This document shows positions 1 to 7,400 of a stretch of DNA of 12,850 nucleotides, piece by piece. The stretch spans positions 1 through 12,850 of the forward strand of contig JADLBI010000286.1 in NCBI GenBank assembly GCA_020847775.1, read 5' to 3'. The notes below the pieces were generated by a model. That model did no database searches, was not told where the DNA came from, and saw nothing but the letters and a program-made list of their open reading frames with translations. The number at the start of each line of letters is the position of its first letter. The stretch's first letter is position 1. The translations under genes were made by a program, and so were the position numbers. Source of the DNA: Opitutaceae bacterium (lineage in GTDB: Bacteria; Verrucomicrobiota; Verrucomicrobiia; Opitutales; Opitutaceae).

Positions 1-2
1 CG

Positions 3-773
3 GATGTGTTGGCCGGCTTGGTGTGTGAGCTCGCCGGAGTGGAGGAAGTGATTTTTCGCAACGACTCGAACCTGCGCCGGTTGGAGGGGCTCGATCAGGA
101 TGTGCGCACGCGCACGGGCAAGGACTGGGCACCGCGTTGGGCGAACATTGACGGATTCGATTACTGGCTTGATCTGCAGCACGGACAGAAAACCGGTTTT
201 TACCTGGACCAGCGCGAGCAGCACGCGGTCGTGGCGAAGTATTGCGTGGGTAAGCGTGTGCTCGACGCGTTCTGCAACCAAGGGTCTTTTGCGCTACATG
301 CGGCACGTGCCGGTGCCGCCGAGGTGCTAGGGCTCGACAGCGCGGCCGATGCGATTGAGCAGGCGCGGCGCAATGCGGAGCGCAATCGCGTCGGCGCGAG
401 GTTTGCCGAGGCGAATGTCTTCGACTGGTTCAACGCGCTCGAGGGCGGAACGGTGGCACAGTGGGACGTGATTGTGCTCGATCCGCCGCCGTTCGCGAAG
501 TCAAAAAAGGCGATGGATGGCGCGCTGCGCGGCTACAAGGAGCTAAATTTGCGTGCGATGCAGCGGCTGGCTCCGGGAGGCGTGCTGGCGACTTATACCT
601 GTTCGCACCACATGCAGGACGCGGAGCTGCGTGGCGTGGTGGCGGCTGCGGCGGCCGACGCGAAACGCCGCGTGCAAGTGATTGAGTTTTGCCATCAACC
701 GGCGGACCATCCGGTGCTCGTGACTATGCCCGAGAGCGAATACCTGCGCGGATATATTTTGCGCGTGGAATAG
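3..773 (+). CDS. rlmI: 23S rRNA (cytosine-C5) methyltransferase, RlmI-like (5' part missing)
   Basis: This is the C-terminal 256 residues of a class I SAM-dependent rRNA methyltransferase of the RlmI/COG1092 family, which makes 5-methylcytosine in 23S rRNA in the cytoplasm. The frame is open to the window edge and full-length family members are near 390-400 aa, so the N-terminal PUA RNA-binding domain lies outside the window; the GTG at 6 is not the real start. Visible features, in order: the RlmI-type segment RNDSNLRRLEGL, the GQKTGFYLDQR motif (about nt 180-214), SAM-binding motif I AFCNQGSFALHA (about 268-303), the DPPPF motif (about 480-494), and the TCS motif with the catalytic cysteine (about 598-606). 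It converges on the next gene with 42 bp between stops and no convincing terminator. RlmI versus a close paralogue cannot be settled from the sequence alone. Confidence 0.9.
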   Translation, partial: DVLAGLVCELAGVEEVIFRNDSNLRRLEGLDQDVRTRTGKDWAPRWANIDGFDYWLDLQHGQKTGFYLDQREQHAVVAKYCVGKRVLDAFCNQGSFALHAARAGAAEVLGLDSAADAIEQARRNAERNRVGARFAEANVFDWFNALEGGTVAQWDVIVLDPPPFAKSKKAMDGALRGYKELNLRAMQRLAPGGVLATYTCSHHMQDAELRGVVAAAAADAKRRVQVIEFCHQPADHPVLVTMPESEYLRGYILRVE

Positions 774-815
774 GTGGCCGGAGGCCCCCGCACTAACAGC
801 AGCGGCCGCGATAAA

Positions 816-1373
816 TCAGCGCAGCACGTCGTCGAGCTGGCGGCGCATGGTCTTGAAGGCGTTAAGCTGTTCCTTGAGTTCGGCCTCTTCCTTCTTTGTG
901 CGCACGTGCTTCATGGCTTCGAGGATATCGCGCTCGGCTTCCATCAGGTTGACGCGTTCAGCGGCGACGCTTTTTCGCTGGGCGGCGGTTTTCCCACCAA
1001 GGATGGCGAGCACCTTAGGGGCGTCGTCCCGGTTGAGCGTCTCGTCGAGGTCGCTAGGTTTCAGTTTCTTTCTGGCACGCTCGATGTCGCGGTTGAGCTT
1101 CTTGATTTCGATCTCGAGCTCGGAGATGCGGCTGCTACTCACGCGGTATTCCGGTAGCAGTAGGGCGGGGTCGTCTTGAGTTACCGTTGGCGTCTCGGGA
1201 CGCGGCTCGTCTTTTGTTGAGTCTTGTTTGGCCCGGCGTTCGGCGTGTTCCGTGAGGTTGGCCTTCACGCGGGCTTCGCGCTCCGCTTGGGCTTCCGGGG
1301 TCTCTTCAGATTCGGTGGCATGGAGGCCACAAGCGAGGCTCAAGGCGGCGGCAGTGATGAGGACGAGGCGCAT
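816..1373 (-). CDS. small exported coiled-coil protein of unknown function
   Basis: I do not recognise this 185-aa protein. It starts with a short Sec-type signal peptide: MRLVLI followed by a small hydrophobic core, with a plausible signal peptidase I site after Ala19 (LHA|TE). Cys15 is not in a canonical lipobox, so a lipoprotein is unlikely. The mature part is highly charged (Glu/Lys/Arg/Ala). Residues 25-65 are polar and probably disordered, LPEYRVSSSRI (73-83) is a short conserved-looking motif, and residues 82-105 and 135-180 have strong heptad-like helical character. A periplasmic structural or scaffold role is possible but only inferred. It lies 98 bp downstream of enolase on the same strand, beyond a strong intrinsic terminator, so it probably has its own promoter or depends on readthrough. 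No Shine-Dalgarno sequence precedes the ATG at 1373. Confidence 0.75.
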   Translation of the reverse strand: MRLVLITAAALSLACGLHATESEETPEAQAEREARVKANLTEHAERRAKQDSTKDEPRPETPTVTQDDPALLLPEYRVSSSRISELEIEIKKLNRDIERARKKLKPSDLDETLNRDDAPKVLAILGGKTAAQRKSVAAERVNLMEAERDILEAMKHVRTKKEEAELKEQLNAFKTMRRQLDDVLR

Positions 1374-1421
1374 GATGGGTATAAGCTAGTGGCTTTGGAC
1401 CGCGCGTCGAGACGGTATGTG

Positions 1422-1451
1422 TTAAAAAGCCGGTCCCGAAAGGACCGGCTT
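1422..1451 (-). terminator. intrinsic terminator downstream of enolase
   Basis: A perfect inverted repeat with 10-bp arms (AAGCCGGTCC / GGACCGGCTT, 1427-1436 and 1442-1451) encloses a 5-nt loop. Read on the minus strand it is followed by five T residues (complement of 1424-1428). It begins 20 bp after the enolase stop, so it should end the enolase transcript before the coiled-coil gene. Confidence 0.9.
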
Positions 1452-1471
1452 GGGAACGCAACGCAGCGGTA

Positions 1472-2773
1472 TTAGAGGCGGCCAGCGTAGATCGCGGTGG
1501 CGCCGAGTTCTTCCTCGATGCGGAGGAGCTGGTTGTATTTCGCCACGCGGTCGGTGCGGGAGGCGGAGCCAGTCTTGATTGGGCCGGCGTTGGTCGCGAC
1601 CGCGATATCGGCGATGGTCGTGTCCTCGGTTTCGCCAGAGCGGTGAGAAATAACGGCCGTGTAGCGGTGCTTGTGCGCGAGTTCGACGGCGTCGAGGGTT
1701 TCGGTGAGGGAGCCGATTTGGTTGACCTTGACGAGGATCGAGTTGGCGGTGCCGGTGGCGATGCCTTTCTTGAGGAACTCCACATTGGTGACGAAGAGGT
1801 CGTCACCGACGAGCTGGCACTTGTCGCCGATCGCGTCGGTGAGCTTCTTCCACGTGCTCCAGTCGTTTTCAGCGCAACCGTCCTCGATGGAATCGATCGG
1901 GTATTTCGCGATGAGGTCACGGTAGTAGGCGACGAACTCATCGCCGGTGAATTTTTGACCAGTGGATTTTTTGAATACGTAGTTCTTGGTCTTGGCGTCG
2001 TAGAACTCGGAGGAGGCCACGTCGAGCGCGAGCATGATGTCCTTGCCGAGCTTGTAACCCGCGGCCTTGACCGCCTCGGCGATGGCGTCGAGCGCATCGG
2101 TGGTCGAAGCCAGATTGGGCGCGAAGCCGCCTTCGTCGCCGACAGCAGTGGACAGGCCCTTGGCCTTGAGCACCTTTTTGAGCGAGTGAAAAACCTCGCA
2201 ACCCGCACGAAGAGCGTCGGCAAAGGTGTCGAAGTTGACCGGGCGAATCATGAACTCTTGAAAATCGATCGGGGCATCGGAATGCGCGCCACCATTCATG
2301 ATGTTCATCATCGGCACGGGCAGGACCTTGGCGTTGGGGCCGCCGAGATATTTGTAGAGCGGTTGGCCGAGGGCGTTGGCGGCGGCGTGCGCGCTGGCAA
2401 GGGAGACGCCGAGGATGGCGTTGGCGCCGAGCTTCGACTTGGTCGAGGTGCCATCGAGCTTGAGCATGGCGCGGTCGATGCCGACTTGATCGCAGGCGTC
2501 GAAGCCGACGAGTGTGGGCGCGATTTTGGTCTTCACGTTGGCGACGGCGGCGCGCACGCCTTTGCCGAGATATCGGGTCTTGGCGGCGGCGTTGGCACCT
2601 TTGACGGCACCGTCGCGCAGTTCGAGCGCCTCGTGTTCGCCGGTCGAGGCACCGGAGGGCACGGCGGCACGGCCGAGCGTGCCATCGGCGAGGGTTACAT
2701 CGACCTCGACGGTCGGGTTGCCGCGGGAATCAATGATCTCGCGGGCGGAAATGGCGGATATCGTGGTGTTCAT
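1472..2773 (-). CDS. eno: enolase (phosphopyruvate hydratase)
   Basis: Enolase interconverts 2-phosphoglycerate and phosphoenolpyruvate in glycolysis and gluconeogenesis, as a cytoplasmic Mg-dependent enzyme. The 433-aa length is typical for bacterial enolases. The sequence carries the full family set: SGASTGEHEALELRDG near residue 40, NIMNGGAHSD (157-166), QEF with the catalytic-loop Glu (172-174), VGDEGGFAP (211-219, proton-transfer Glu214), metal ligands Asp251 (ALDVASSEFY), Glu297 (SIEDG) and Asp324 (LVGDD), catalytic Lys349 (SILVKVNQIGSLTETL), and the signature HRSGETEDT (377-385). No residue expected for catalysis is missing. The ATG at 2773 is supported by N-terminal alignment to the family, but no Shine-Dalgarno sequence precedes it. 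A 17-bp palindrome lies 15 bp upstream of the start. The ankyrin gene ends 100 bp upstream on the same strand, and transcription should stop at the terminator just downstream. Confidence 0.98.
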   Translation of the reverse strand: MNTTISAISAREIIDSRGNPTVEVDVTLADGTLGRAAVPSGASTGEHEALELRDGAVKGANAAAKTRYLGKGVRAAVANVKTKIAPTLVGFDACDQVGIDRAMLKLDGTSTKSKLGANAILGVSLASAHAAANALGQPLYKYLGGPNAKVLPVPMMNIMNGGAHSDAPIDFQEFMIRPVNFDTFADALRAGCEVFHSLKKVLKAKGLSTAVGDEGGFAPNLASTTDALDAIAEAVKAAGYKLGKDIMLALDVASSEFYDAKTKNYVFKKSTGQKFTGDEFVAYYRDLIAKYPIDSIEDGCAENDWSTWKKLTDAIGDKCQLVGDDLFVTNVEFLKKGIATGTANSILVKVNQIGSLTETLDAVELAHKHRYTAVISHRSGETEDTTIADIAVATNAGPIKTGSASRTDRVAKYNQLLRIEEELGATAIYAGRL

Positions 2774-2788
2774 TGGAAAAATAGCGGA

Positions 2789-2805
2789 GCAGTGAAAATC
2801 ACTGC
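2789..2805. promoter_or_regulatory. 17-bp palindrome in the enolase leader (operator or hairpin)
   Basis: Perfect 7-bp arms GCAGTGA and TCACTGC flank AAA. It lies 15 bp upstream of the eno ATG, in the 100-bp gap after the ankyrin gene. The position suits a repressor site or a leader hairpin. On the minus strand a T-rich stretch (TATTTTT) begins six bases later, so a weak terminator for the ankyrin transcript is an alternative. The function is inferred from position and symmetry only. Confidence 0.45.
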
Positions 2806-2873
2806 GCGCCCGGCGGAAAGCGCAAAGTGCGTCCTTTCGACACCACTGGCGAAACGCCGGCCGACTCCCGGAA

Positions 2874-3902
2874 TCACGCGAAGGGTGGCCGGGAAAGCCC
2901 GGTTTTGATTAGCATCTTGCCGAGCAAGCCAGGAGTTTTGGGGCGCAGGTTTGGCGGCAGGTGCTGGGCGAAGCCACGTTCAATGGCCAAGCGACCCACG
3001 GTGAGACCTTCGTAATTGCGGAGATTTAGAAGTTCTTCGGTCAGCATGGCCTGGGGAATCTGGCTGAGGTGACCCTCGGAGGCGGCGGCATGGAGCGGGG
3101 TGTCGCCGTTGTCGTTGCGTGTGGTCAGGAGATCGCGGGTGAGTTGCACAATGGGAATGTGTTTGAGCTGACCGGTTTCAGCCGCGGCATGGATGGCGGT
3201 AAATCCGGTTTTAGATGCGATCACGAGGTTGCCGCGGGTCAGTAACTCGGCGGGCAGTTGGCTGAGGTGCCCGGAGATGGCGGCGGCATGGAAGACCGTG
3301 TCGCCCGAATTGGTTTTTCCCAGCAATGCGGCGCTCGAAATGGTGACGGAGGGGATTTGCGCGAAGTTGCCGTTGAGCGCCGCCACATGGAAGACGGTTT
3401 CGCCGCTGATGTTCTTGGCCGAGAGATATTCCTGCGTGAGATACTGGGCGGGCAGTAGGTCGAGTGTCCCGGCTTCAGCAGCCTCATGCAGGAGGTTGTT
3501 GCCAAGATCTGTCTGGAGTAGAATGATCTCCGATGTGATGAGTGCCGGAGGGATTTGATCCAGATGGCCGTGCGCGGCGGCGACATGAAACACCGTGTAG
3601 CCGGAATTGCTGCGCTTGGATAGCAGCTCTTCCGTGAGCAACGACGACGGCACGTGGTTGAGGTTGCCCCCCATTGCCGCGTGATGCAGCGGCGTGTAGC
3701 CCGAGTCGTTTTTCAGTGAGAGCGTGGTCGCGGTCAGAAACGTCGCGGGTATGTGCTGCAGAGTGCCGTAACGCGCGGCGGTGTGAAGCGGGGTGTTCCC
3801 GGCGGCATTGGGGGCCGTCATGCCGGCGAGTGTGAGGTGATCAGCGGAAACCGTGTGCAACAAGCCGTTACGGGCGAGCGTGGACAGATCGTATTCAGCC
3901 AT
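2874..3902 (-). CDS. ankyrin-repeat protein with a variant 33-residue repeat
   Basis: This 342-aa protein is almost entirely repeats. Eight units of exactly 33 residues begin at residues 35, 68, 101, 134, 167, 200, 233 and 266, with a degenerate ninth from 299 and a degenerate N-terminal cap. Each unit has the ankyrin core G-x-T-x-[LF]-H-x-A-A-x-x-G-x-L. The second helix then reads x-x-[IL]-P-x-x-x-[LI]-T instead of the usual V-x-x-L-L-x-x-G-A. No signal peptide, membrane segment or other domain is seen, so a cytoplasmic protein-binding solenoid is the most economical reading; the partner is unknown. I chose the ATG at 3902. A TTG at 3923 would add seven residues (MHGLTDA) and has a GGAG about 8 nt upstream, although that GGAG is part of a palindrome. 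It is divergent from the receiver gene and 100 bp upstream of eno. Confidence 0.88.
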   Translation of the reverse strand: MAEYDLSTLARNGLLHTVSADHLTLAGMTAPNAAGNTPLHTAARYGTLQHIPATFLTATTLSLKNDSGYTPLHHAAMGGNLNHVPSSLLTEELLSKRSNSGYTVFHVAAAHGHLDQIPPALITSEIILLQTDLGNNLLHEAAEAGTLDLLPAQYLTQEYLSAKNISGETVFHVAALNGNFAQIPSVTISSAALLGKTNSGDTVFHAAAISGHLSQLPAELLTRGNLVIASKTGFTAIHAAAETGQLKHIPIVQLTRDLLTTRNDNGDTPLHAAASEGHLSQIPQAMLTEELLNLRNYEGLTVGRLAIERGFAQHLPPNLRPKTPGLLGKMLIKTGLSRPPFA

Positions 3903-3926
3903 GGCGTCAGTTAGGCCATGCAATAT

Positions 3927-3943
3927 CCGACTCCGGGAGTCGG
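3927..3943. repeat. 17-bp palindrome upstream of the ankyrin gene
   Basis: Perfect 8-bp arms CCGACTCC and GGAGTCGG surround one G. It lies 24 bp upstream of the ankyrin ATG. A related 15-mer, matching its minus-strand reading at 14 of 15 positions, sits at 2861-2875 across the other end of the same gene. It may be an operator or part of a flanking repeat pair; the sequence does not decide between these. Confidence 0.5.
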
Positions 3944-3966
3944 CAACGCAAAACCAGCGCCGCTTT

Positions 3967-4018
3967 GGTCACTAGAGCAAATGAATTTGCCAAGCAAACT
4001 TCGTATCACAGAGTGACC
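3967..4018. promoter_or_regulatory. nested inverted repeats in the divergent control region
   Basis: In the 120-bp region between the divergent ankyrin and receiver genes, GGTCACT (3967-3973) is exactly inverted as AGTGACC (4012-4018). Inside this pair, GCAAAT (3977-3982) and ATTTGC (3985-3990) form a 14-bp palindrome with a GA centre. The outer arm ends 4 bp before the receiver ATG. This could be one or two regulator-binding sites or a leader hairpin. No clear -35/-10 pair with normal spacing was found for either gene. Confidence 0.4.
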
Positions 4019-4022
4019 CGGC

Positions 4023-4442
4023 ATGAGCTCTGCCGAAAACACCACTCCTGGGGGGACCTCGACAAAGGGGGCCATCCTGTTGATTGATGACGAACAGCCC
4101 TTGCTGGAGGTGTTCACAGCGGCGTTACGCGGCATGTTTGATGTGACCACGGCGAATTCGGTGCGCGAGGCGGAGTTCATTTTGCATAAGAAGCAATTTA
4201 AGGTTGTGATCGCCGATCATCTGATGCCCGGCGGCAACGGCATGAGTTTTTTGGTGCGCGCGCGGGAGGAGTATCCGCACATGCAGCGTATTCTCGTGAC
4301 TGGCTACATGAAGCCCGAGATGTTGCTGCGCAGCGTGAACGAGGCCGCACTGTTCCGCTATTTGCTGAAGCCAGTCTCACTGGTCGAACTCATCAAAGTC
4401 GCCTCCGACGCCGCTAAGTTGCACGATCAACAAGTCACTTGA
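4023..4442 (+). CDS. single-domain response regulator (receiver)
   Basis: This 139-aa protein consists of one receiver (REC) domain after a short polar N-terminal tail. Landmarks are ILLIDDE with acidic Asp22/Asp23, the phospho-acceptor Asp65 in VVIADHLMPGGNG, the conserved Thr93 (ILVTGY), and Lys116 in FRYLLKP. The 'FRYLLKP' ending is typical of receivers in RpfG/HD-GYP-like and hybrid-kinase systems. There is no output domain: after residue 117 only a final helix remains. It is therefore likely to act by protein-protein contact or as a phosphorelay intermediate. No histidine kinase lies in the window. It is divergent from the ankyrin gene and converges with uvrA, with 8 bp between stop codons. 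No good ribosome binding site precedes the ATG at 4023. Confidence 0.93.
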   Translation: MSSAENTTPGGTSTKGAILLIDDEQPLLEVFTAALRGMFDVTTANSVREAEFILHKKQFKVVIADHLMPGGNGMSFLVRAREEYPHMQRILVTGYMKPEMLLRSVNEAALFRYLLKPVSLVELIKVASDAAKLHDQQVT

Positions 4443-4445
4443 TCG
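4424..4445. other. hairpin over the receiver stop codon at a convergent junction
   Basis: Perfect 7-bp arms CGATCAA (4424-4430) and TTGATCG (4439-4445) enclose 8 nt. The distal arm contains the receiver's TGA stop (4440-4442), and the uvrA stop begins at 4451. No T-tract follows on either strand, so this is not a canonical intrinsic terminator, but it could help separate the two convergent transcripts. Confidence 0.35.
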
Positions 4446-4450
4446 AGGGG

Positions 4451-7400
4451 TTAGCCTGTCGGTGTGCGATTGAGCCTGGCTGCCAGATACGGTGCTGTGG
4501 GCGAGCGTTTCACTTTGGCTAGGCCCGTGACCGGTCCTTGATAGAGCAATTGGCCGCCGCCGGGACCGCCGTCCGGACCGAGCTCGATCAGGTAATCGGC
4601 TTCGGCGAGTAGATCGAGATGGTGTTCAATCACGACCACGGTGTGGCCTTGATCCACGAGAGAGTGCAGCACGCGGATGAGTTTCTCGCAGTCGCTCAAA
4701 TGGAGTCCAATGGTCGGCTCTTCGAGCAGGTATAGATTCTGCGGCGTGGCGCCGCGCGAGCGTTCCTTGTAACTGGCGAGCCCGCGCGAGAGCTCGGTCA
4801 CGAGCTTGAGGCGTTGCGCCTCCCCGCCGGAAAGTGTGGGCGAACTTTGTCCGAGCGTCAGATAGCCGAGACCGCAATCCACCATCAGACGGCAGACTTC
4901 GGAAAGCTGGGAATGGAAATCGAAGAACTGAACCGCTTCTTCAAACGTGAGGCGCAGCACTTCGCCGATGTTTTTGCCTTTCCATGTGATGTCGGTAAGT
5001 TCGGCCGCGTAACGCGAGCCGCCACAATCGTCACATGCGAGGTAGGTGTCCGGCATGAACGCCATTTCCAATTTGATGCGCCCCGCGCCGGCGCAGGTCT
5101 CGCAGCGGCCACCCGCGGTGTTGAATGAAAAACGCCCGGCGTTGTAACCGCGGATTTTCGCATCGGGCAGCGAGGCGAAGAACTGCCGGATCAAATCAAA
5201 AACGCCGAGATAGGTGGCGGGCGTGGAGCGCGGCGTCTTGCCGATCGGCGACTGGTCCACCTCGATCACGGATTTGAAACCGTGCGCGCCGCGCAGCTCC
5301 GCAAACGGGCGACTGTTCGTATTACGAACAGTCGCGTCCGGCTCGCCGTCGGGGGAGAAGTTCGTATTACGAACAAAATCGCGGCCGGTGAGCTTGGATT
5401 TTCCGGCTTTGATGGCGTGGGCGACGGCCGGATGCAGCACGTCGCGAAAGAGGGTGGATTTGCCCGCGCCGCTGGGACCGGCGACCATGGTCAGGCGGCC
5501 GAGCGGGACGCGCAAATCGAAGCCTTTGAGGTTGCGATAGGCCGCGCCCTTCAATTCGAGCCAGCCGCGGGACTTCGCCCCTTGGGCGGGCAACGGGCGA
5601 TAGGTTCCGCGCAACGGATGGGCGATGCCCTGTTTGAGAAATAGACCGGTGAGGGACTTATCGCTGCGCTTGATTTCGGCGGGAGTGCCGTTGGCCAACA
5701 GCTCGCCGCCGTGCACACCGGCGGCCGGGCCGAGGTCGATGATACGGTCGGCGCGTTCCATCAACCCGTCGTCATGCTCGACCACGAGGAGCGTGTTGCC
5801 CTTCGCGCGGAGCGCTTGAAGCGTTTCGATCAGGCGGTCATTATCGCGGGCGTGCAGACCGATGCTCGGCTCGTCGAGCACGTAGAGCACGCCGGAGAGG
5901 TTGGAGCCGAGTTGCGCGGCGAGCCGGATGCGCTGGGCTTCGCCGCCCGAGAGCGTTTCGGTCGGCCGGTCGAGCGCAAGGTAGCCGAGGCCGACGTGAT
6001 CGAGAAATTTCAGCCGCTCTTCGATCTGGGGGATGATGTCCTGCGTGATGAGTTTCCCGCGACGGTCGAGAGCGAGCTTGCGCAAATTTTTCAGTAGGGT
6101 GGACGGCGTGTCGCGCAGCAACTCGGGCAGTGACATTGGGTCTTGGCGCCCGCGGAAGTGCAATTTGACGGCGCGGGCGACGCGATTGAGCCGTTCGCCC
6201 CGACACTCGGGGCAGGGCATGCCGCCGTGGGAAACCTCGTCGATCGTCTCGATGCCGAAGCTGCGCAACCGCGTCATCGGATCGTCCTCATCGTCTTTCT
6301 TCGGTTCAAGCATCCACGGGTAAACCTTGCCGTGGCCGCGGCAGGTCGGACACCAGCCGCGCGGCGAGTTGAACGAAAAATGCTTCGGATCGAGCTCGGG
6401 AAACGATTCGCCGGATTCGATGTCGGTGCGTGTGGTGGAAAACCAGGACAGAATCCCGTCTAGCGGTGCGAGTAGAAAACACGAGCCCTTGCCGAGACGC
6501 AACGCGGTGGCGAGCGCGTCGGCGGTCTTGGCCGCGGTCTTCAGGTCGGCGACGACGACCTCGATGTCGTGCTCGCGGTAGCGATCGAGTTTGGTGAATG
6601 CCTCGACCGCGATGAGTTGGCCATCGGCGCGCATCATTGCGTAGCCCTGTTTGGCGATCCAAGTGGCGATGGGTTGGTGATGGCCCTTGCGTCCGCGAAT
6701 GAGCGGGGCGCAAAGATAGAGATGCCTCGATCGTCTGGCTTTGGGTGAGGCCAGCACGCGCGTGAGCAAGCGACGCAGTTGCGCGGGGGAAAGCGGTTCG
6801 ACGGGTTTGTCGGTGTCGGGATGGTGCTGCACGCCGAGTCGCGCGTAGAGCAGGCGCAGGTATTGGGCGACCTCTGTGATCGTGGCGACGGTGGATTTGC
6901 GCGAACCGCGCGTGACGCGTTGCTCGATCGCGACAGTCGGCGGAATGCCTGTTAGACGGTCAATGGCCGGGCGAGGGAGTTGTTCGACGAACTGCCGCGC
7001 GTAGGGCGACATCGATTCCATGAACCGGCGTTGGCCCTCGGCGAACACGATGTCGAAGGCGAGCGTGGATTTGCCCGAGCCGGAAACGCCGGTGACGACG
7101 GACAATTCGTGATGCGGAATCGTCAGCGAGAGATTTTTCAAGTTGTTCTCCCGCGCCCCGGTGATGGTGAGCTCCGCGGCGTGCGCGGTGGTGACGCCAT
7201 AGGGTGCCTGTTCCTCGGCCGCGAGCGGCTCAAAAGTGTAACCTAATGGGTTACACATCAGGGCGTCGCGGAGAAACGGGGAGGTGGCGGTGTTGGTTTG
7301 GGCGACGAGTTCAGGGGGGCCTTCGGCGACGATGCGGCCGCCGTCAGCGCCGGCCTCGGGGCCGATTTCGATGAGCCAGTCGGCCGATTTCAGCACGTCG

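Noticed and set aside
1327..1332. Cys15 of the coiled-coil protein as a lipoprotein lipobox
   Set aside because: The residues before it (SLA) do not fit the usual L-[AST]-[GA]-C pattern; a signal peptidase I site after Ala19 fits better.
2889..2906. Hairpin CCGGG-AAAG-CCCGG followed by TTTT on the plus strand, terminator-like
   Set aside because: It lies in the 3' coding end of the minus-strand ankyrin gene, no plus-strand gene precedes it, and the arms are only 5 bp.
1643..2908. 421-aa plus-strand open frame opposite enolase
   Set aside because: Fully antisense to an intact enolase; composition is that of a reverse-strand shadow.
5309..5374. CRISPR-like repeats
   Set aside because: Only two 15-bp copies, within a coding frame, with no regular spacer array or cas genes.
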